From Bullera alba (taxonomy: Eukaryota > Basidiomycota > Tremellomycetes > Tremellales > Bulleraceae), in NCBI GenBank assembly GCA_001600095.1, contig BCIX01000001.1, positions 3,807,198-3,871,197 of the forward strand: a DNA stretch of 64,000 bases, given 5' to 3'. Position numbers and translations under genes: made by a program. The notes beneath the pieces were generated by a model that was not told where the DNA came from, did no database searches, and was given only the letters and a program-made list of their open reading frames with translations. This document shows, piece by piece, positions 58,009 to 64,000 of this stretch (positions within the stretch are counted from its first letter, which is position 1; the number at the start of each line of letters is the position of its first letter).

Positions 58009-60288
58009 ATGTCGACAATGACCTTTGAGAACAGTCAGCTTTCGTTTGCAAGAGGCATTTGGTGCCAATAGCTGACGATATGACCAGTCTATTACGGTGA
58101 TTCCGCCGAGCAAGGCAGTAAGTGACAGACCAGACGCGTTTTAAAGCATGATACAGGGTCTGGGACTGACCCGATGTAGAGCTGAGGTTCAATGCCGCTG
58201 GATTCGGGTGGAAGTCGTATCAGAGCGAAGATAGCAATCCGACCACATACAATGGCGGTGACATTAGAGGCGCAACCTGGATTCGGTGGGTTCGCCTCAG
58301 GTGTTCCGTAAGTATCGTTCGCTGACGGCTCGAAGTGTGGCGAGGAACTTTCAGCTGCGATTGAACATGAGGCAATCGGACAAGCCTCGCGTCACGTTCG
58401 ATGGTTTCCGACGAGAGGTCAGCTGAGCTAGGCTTGCTCATGATTGTTATTGACCGTTTGCAGGATCTGGACAAGGTCAAGCGTACGCTGGATGACTACT
58501 TCCACATCAAGGTCGAGACCCGGGATACCAGTTTGAAAGGCTATAACTGGGGTAAAGCACTCGTTCAAGGTGAGTTTGCAAGATCAGGTTCGGTAAGAGC
58601 ACGCTAATATGGCAATAGGAAACGAGCTGCAGTTCCAGGTGCAAGGAAAACCCACTTTCGAGCTACCACTCACAAACGTCGCAAACTCCAACATAGCCGG
58701 AAAGAATGAGGTTGCTCTCGAGTTCACACCTCCGGCCCCGTTCCAGAGAGATCCAAAGAACTTGTCAGTGAGAGCTCCGGATGAGCTGGTGGAAATGAGG
58801 TTTTACGTGCCGGGAAAGAGCATGAAGAGTCGAGGTGGCGATGACGGCAGTGATGCCGAAGAGGAGACCGATCTCGATGAGGACGGAAACGAGATCAGCG
58901 CGGCGGAAGCTCTACACAACTTGATCAAGGACAAGGCGGACATCGGAGCCATAGTCGGAGAGAGCATTGTGATTTTTACAGATGTTCTGATCCTGACACC
59001 GAGGTGGGCACAAGCTGGACTACGAGGGTTGAACTCCGCTGATGGGACGCAGAGGACGATACTCTCTGGAGTTCTTCTCGGATTCTCTCCGCCTGCTCGG
59101 CAAATCAACAGATTACCGAGTTCCATTCACATCAATCCACCGAATCTTCCTTCTGCCAAAGGTTGATGATCTGCATGTTCAGCTGGTTCTAGGACTGGAT
59201 CCTCCCATTAGGCAAGGCGCGACTCGATATCCATTCTTAGTCGCACAATTGCCCAAGGACGAGGAGACACAAGTCGAGCTGAAACTCTCCGAGTGAGTTT
59301 TGAGCACGACGTTGTCGCCGAAATGCTGACCAATCGAAGCGAGGAAGTCGAGAAACACCCCGATTTGCAGCGCGAATATGATGCGCCGACCTTCCAAGTC
59401 ATCTCTAGAGTGCTCAAGTCCCTGACAGGGAAGAAGGTGACCCCCCCAGGAGGCTTCCGGAAGTGAGTATCAACAGGCGTCTTGCAGTATCAGATGTTGA
59501 TCCAGCGCAGCGCTCAAGGCCTCAACGGGATCAAAGCCAATGTCAAGGCCGTCCAAGGAGAGCTGTACTTCCTCGAGAAAGGTCTCATATTCATCGCCAA
59601 GCAACCCATTCTCATCGACTTCTCCAAGACAGAAAGCATATCCTTCTCTCGGTGAGTCGGAATTTGGATGCTTCGATCGTCCTCCGCTGATGTGGCTCCA
59701 GTGTCGGTGGTGGTGTCGCCTCTGCCAAGACCTTCGACATGAGGGTGGTGTCCAAGACGGAGGCCGCGGACCATGTCTTCTCGTCCATCTCGAAAGAAGA
59801 AGTCCAGCCAATATCAGCTTACCTAACCAGCAAGAATGTTCGGCTGAAGAACGAGATGGACGATGCAATGGACGTAGACCCGATCAGCGACGACGACATC
59901 GAAGAAGACGACGATGCCAGTATACCCAGTGAGGATGAGAAGCCTCGGAAGAAGGACAAGAAGCCTGTCGCGAAGGCAAGGGACGACGACGAGCAGAGCG
60001 AGTCTGGTGAGTCACCAGGCACTCGAAATTGCTTTTGTGACATCTCGCTGATGCAACCATGCAGAGGACGAGGACTTTATGGACGAATCGTCAGACGGAG
60101 GCTCGCCATCAGAAAGCGACTCGGACGCAGAGTCGGACGCTGCTTCAGATGCCAGTGATCCGATGATGGAGGAATTGGCCAAGAAGTCTGCCGCAAAGAA
60201 AAAGAAGAAGTCTGCCAAGAAGGACGCGACTTCGGACGAGGAAGGCAAACCAAAGAAGAAGAAGGCCAAGGTGGACGAGGAAGACTAG
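58009..60288 (+). CDS. POB3: FACT complex subunit Pob3 (SSRP1 without HMG box)
   Basis: Pob3 pairs with Spt16 to loosen and rebuild nucleosomes during transcription and replication in the nucleus. The protein begins MSTMTFENIYYGDSAEQGKL, RFNAAGFGWKSYQSED and GGDIRGATWIRWVRL, the dimerisation domain. Next is VTFDGFRREDLDKVKRTLDD YFHIKVE, then the middle domain: KNEVALEFTPPAPFQRDPKN, LVEMRFYVPGKSMKSRGGDD, RYSLEFFSDSLRLLGKSTDY, FLLPKVDDLHVQLVLGLDPP IRQGATRYPFLV and the second PH domain with LKSLTGKKVTPPGG and SISFSR. The end is a long acidic stretch (SDDDIEEDDDASIPSEDEKP) followed by basic KKKKKSAKK and KPKKKKAKVDEED. As in yeast there is no HMG box. The first intron uses a GTCAGC donor; without it the frame hits a stop within 20 codons. 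Confidence 0.95.
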
Positions 60289-60568
60289 GCGAGGAGTGAG
60301 AGGCGTCTCATCTGTGCATATCACTTCCACGCTCGTGTACATGTATGCTTTGTAGTGCACTGTCCGCGCAGGTGACCCAACCATGCTCTCGAGTTGACTT
60401 GCCAATGCAAATACGCTCAGTAAGTTTTGCCTAAAATAGATCGCAGATCCACCGCCTTTAGCCGGGGTGACGATTAATTTCAGCCAGTTGCTTCGGCAGA
60501 TCACTCTGTTGACACTCGACATCACACTATCAGTGACAACGACATAGACTGCTTGGTCACGAGTAGCG

Positions 60569-62516
60569 ATGAGTGTCTTGCGGTTCCTATCACCCAGTCG
60601 ACGGTCGACTGCCGCTTCTCCCAGCCCATCGACGTCTCGCAGACCCCGCGATGACCGTCAACAGCCCAAGCTGGATTTGCGACTCCCCTCATACGGATCC
60701 GTCTTCATGACACCTGACGAGTCACATTTGCCAGATATGGAGGGCCTACACTTGGACGAGAATGGAGCTGGCCCCTCGACGAGACCAAGAATGGACAAGG
60801 AGGCAAGAGGGGAGCTGGAAGTCGAGCTACCTGTGGGAATGGGCAGACGGCGCGTTAAAGCGATTCGCGTAGGATGGCAGACGGTGGTGGAGTTGACATT
60901 GAGTCCGGACCGGATCAGAGAAAAGGATACGATATTCGAGAGAAAGATCGAGATCCGAGGCGGTAACTCTGAGGGACTTGTACTCGAAGAAGGCATCCAA
61001 CGGTATGTTTTCAGAAACCTTGTCATTTCGGGGCTGATGAGGATACCAGGTTTGACTTTACATTGATCATACCTGTCAACCTGTGCGCTCACGACCGTCA
61101 CGAAAATGGAAGAATTCAACACACGGTATTTGCAGAGGTGGAAGGATTGGAATCGAAGAGCACTTCCTGGACAAGAGATCACTCGCCCAATTCCGCTACG
61201 CCAAAGTCGGGCAGGTCAAAATCACCTTTACGCAACGACCACACGAGCGGTTCCAGGTCACCAGATCGCGAGCCGTATGGAGCTGTCAATCCAGCGTCAC
61301 TTACTGCAGCACTATCAATGGCAATCACACGGCAGGACGCTCATCTCCCACCCGTCCCGCCGTACGAAGGCCCGGTGGACGCTGTAGAATGGCTCATTGG
61401 GACAGTGAGGAAGGAGAGGTATTCGGAATTGCTGTACAATCCTCATCCGGATGGAGGTGTTACCAACCTCGACGTGGTGATTCGCGACTTCGCCATCGGT
61501 CTCGGTCCTTTCGACCTTAGATTGCTTTCTGACTGTGTAAGCAATCTAGAGTATACCGCACGATGCGCCTGCTAATGTTTGCTCGTAGTGGACGATTGGC
61601 GCGCTGCTCTACGCTACGTTATCGATACCAGACCCCTCACCGGCCGCTACAGTCTACTCGCTGCGGGTCCAGCTCGTACAGACACATTCCATAATCTCCC
61701 CTCGCGACGACCCAGCAACAACAAAGCCGACCGTCGTCACCAAGAAGTTCACCTTATTCACCAAAGGCTCTCGACCGACGCATCCTCGACCTTCCGTCGG
61801 AGTTCCTGCCTTATGGCGAGGCAAGGATGCTAAAGGCTTGGATGAGGGGGAAATCACGCTAGACGCCACCGGACGAAGTCCCCATGACGAACAAGGGAGA
61901 CCGTCATCGATACCCAATATACCCACCCCGATCACAGTGACGCACAAGTTGGCGGTCGAGCTTCTATACTCTGTCTGGGGAGAGGACACGAAAGGCGATC
62001 GGTTGCCGGACGGAGGACCTGGGATGGTCCGTGCGTTGGTGGTGGAGAAACCGACTGCAATATTGTCATGTGGCTTCACACCCGAAGAGCTGCGCTTGCC
62101 GACTTGTAAGTTGTCCCTTGCAAGGGCTGTGCTGGGTGTGTACTCACGAAATTCTAGATGGCTCTCTCGCTCACGAGGATGCATTCTCTCCGCTGGCAAC
62201 TACCTGCTCAATGTGCGGCAAGGAACCTCATGAGAAGTTATGCCTCACTTGTCCGCCGACATCAATCCCCCATCCGCGTCACGATCATCCGCCAAAATTG
62301 GTCAACAATCCAGATGGTATTTGTCCCGTGTGCGTGGTAGAGGTCGCCCCCACGGGCATGCCGACGTGGGAATCTTGCGCATGTGGTATGAGCACGGACT
62401 ACCTCCTGCAGCGGCTGAAGCGGAGTACCAATCTGGTGGTGAATACGGAAAGTATAGAGGAGGATCTGCACGCTAGAGGTAGGAAGGTTGCTGCCGAACG
62501 AGGACGAACCATGTAA
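60569..62516 (+). CDS. Arrestin-fold protein with a cysteine-pair (zinc-ribbon-like) C-terminus
   Basis: Residues 1-80 are Ser/Pro/Arg-rich. An arrestin-like N-domain follows: GELEVELPVGMGRRRVKAIR, WQTVVELTLSPD, TIFERKIEIRGGN, VLEEGIQRFDFTLIIPVNLC, AHDRHENGRIQHTVFAEVEG. This 'F.F.L.+P......' then 'I.+.+.A.V.G' pattern is that of fungal arrestin-related trafficking proteins. The second domain comes from WTIGALLYATLSIPDPSPAA... and KKFTLFTKGSRPTHPRPSVG to ITVTHKLAVELLYSVWGEDT with VEKPTAILSC, a second arrestin sandwich. The tail has CSMC, CLTC, CPVC and CAC, a spacing like a zinc-binding module. No PY motif seen, so whether it recruits Rsp5-type ligase is open. Five or so exons; last stop 62514-62516. 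Confidence 0.7.
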
Positions 62517-62655
62517 CGTCGAGATCAGCGGGACGACGAGCCATGAGACGATTCACGCCACAAGATAACGAGGATGAGAACGGACAATACTCCTGAACGC
62601 GGAATGCATATAATCGTAGTACAGTCCCTGTGGAACTGCTCCGCCCTGATCACTG

Positions 62656-64000
62656 TTATGTCTGATCATGCCGCCATCCTGTCACTTCCGAGAGATCTTT
62701 AGGCCGTAGCCCACCCCGTCCAGTCCCGTTTGGATCTCCGGCACCGGGTCTCCAGCGCCACAGATGCTTGAGATCATGTGACAGCTGGGAAGTGGTGACT
62801 GCTTCAGCAACCGATCTTGGCGAAGGGGTCAGGGGAGAGGGCGTACTCACCTTGCCCTCTATCAGATCCGAAACATAATTGCCGACGATGGGCAACATCT
62901 TGAAAGTGTGACCCGAATCCCCAGTTGCTAGGACCAACCCTTTCCAAGCTGGATGCTCGCATAACAGCCAGTTTGCATCTTGAGTATCGGTACACCAACA
63001 CATGCCTTGTCGGATCAACTCCCTCCCCTCAAACTGCGGGATACACTTCTTGATGAGGCGTTTGATGTCTTCGAGCCCTTCAGTCGGTATAGTGTCGGTA
63101 GGGTGCGATGCGTGGGATCTGGGAACGGACATGCGAACATCCTCCTTGAGGGGAAATGGTCTGGCGGGCTGGAGATGAGTGTACCCTGGGAACTCGTTAC
63201 ACAGCTTTACCAAGCGGCTCTCCGGTCTGGGCTCGAAGAAGAAGCCCTGTCCCCGTGTCAGGTCACCGCCTCTTCTCTGTCTTGAGTGGGGTATCACCCA
63301 CGTATTCGTTGTTGTACATCGTTGGTACGCTCCGCCACGATTCGGCTTCTTCCTCCGTTAACTGGAGATGGGCGTATATCCAGGCCTGAGACACAGTTGT
63401 AGCGGCCTGCAATACACCCCACCCGGTTACTCTACTCACCTTGGACTCGCACTGCCCTTGCAAGTCTATTAAGACCGGCGACCAGGCGCCTGACGCCATG
63501 ACGACCACGTCCGCCTTCCACTCGGTGCCATCGGCGGTCTTGACTCCAGTACATCTTCTTCCATCTGGCGACAAGAGTAAAGAGGAGAACGTTCCTGATG
63601 TTCCAGTGCTATACTTAACCCCAAGCCGTCTGCACTCTGTGGCCACTGCATCAAGAGCATCGCGAGCAGCTACCCATCCGCCATCACTGCACCATAGCCC
63701 TCTCCAGCCCTGCTAGTCTGGTCAACAGCCATCACGAGACTCATGCCTAAGACCAACCTCAATGTCCGCAGAAGCCAGATGAGGAGCCTTGCGCTTTATA
63801 GCTTCGGCACCGTTGAGCCATTCAACATCCGTCCGGCCTAATGCTCTCATCTTGTCAAACTTCCTCCGTAAGGCTCTGCACCGTTCATTGTCCCCAGTTG
63901 TCAGGTCCATCTACCCAAAAGTCAGTCGTCCTCATAGTTGGAGGAGGTGAATTCCATCACCTTCCCAACGTTGTGGGCGAAAGGCTTGAACAGATCATCG
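62656..64000 (-). CDS. Fructosyl-amino-acid oxidase (amadoriase), N-terminus outside the window
   Basis: An FAD enzyme of the sarcosine-oxidase/DAO family that oxidises glycated amino acids to glucosone, amino acid and H2O2. The gene runs off the right edge, so the FAD-binding N-terminus is missing. The visible exons read DDLFKPFAHNVGK at the edge, then MDLTTGDNERCRALRRKFDK MRALGRTDVEWLNGAEAIKR, APHLASADIE, GWRGLWCSDGGWVAARDALD (the family block GW.GL...DGGW), ATECRRLGVKYSTGTSGTFS, VVVMASGAWSPVLIDLQGQC and then MCWCTDTQDANWLLCEHPAW, LVLATGDSGHTFKMLPIVGN YVSDLIEGK, with the flavin-linking Cys probably in the MCWCTDT element. The last exon gives LSHDLKHLWRWRPGAGDP and ends VTGWRHDQT. No SKL peroxisomal signal. 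Confidence 0.9.

Overview
The window is nuclear DNA from an intron-rich basidiomycete fungus, most likely a tremellomycete (a Cryptococcus/Kwoniella/Saitozyma-like yeast). Almost every gene is split by short GT-AG introns of about 40-65 bases. The proteins are fungal (Pob3, Rrs1, Pap1, Scw1/Whi3-type RRM protein, Msh5, centrin), and genes are dense on both strands. There is no sign of prokaryotic, viral or organellar sequence, no CRISPR array and no recognisable transposon. All gene models come from reading frames and splice signals in this sequence; family names come from remembered motifs, with no database search.

Layout. 0-13 kb: start of a gene cut by the left edge; a coiled-coil/membrane protein of unknown function; a steryl-ester-hydrolase-like lipase; an intron-containing tRNA-Met(CAT); centrin; a serine/proline-rich protein with an apparent frameshift; an aldose 1-epimerase; two unknown proteins. 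14-25 kb: MSH5, a CorA Mg2+ channel, a COX7a-like subunit head-to-head with RRS1. 25-39 kb: secreted GH5 glucanase, poly(A) polymerase, Scw1/Whi3-like RNA-binding protein, secreted double beta-trefoil lectin. 40-52 kb: MFS transporter, AA14-like copper oxygenase, secreted GH130-like protein, thiol methyltransferase, HPP membrane protein, a cysteine-free membrane protein with a glutaredoxin-like fold. 53-64 kb: 5-formyl-THF cyclo-ligase head-to-head with PABA synthase (both folate genes), POB3, an arrestin-like protein with a cysteine-rich tail, and a fructosyl-amine oxidase running off the right edge.

The genes form mostly a housekeeping and secretome mixture rather than one pathway cluster. 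The clearest functional pairing is the divergent folate pair at 53.1-57.7 kb. Four secreted carbohydrate-active or carbohydrate-binding proteins (GH5, lectin, AA14-like, GH130) lie within about 22 kb. The most unusual non-coding signal is a set of short tandem duplications with a unit of exactly 10 bp, seen in at least 13 places, nearly all intergenic, including a nine-copy array at 2791-2880. I did not see a convincing new multi-gene system.
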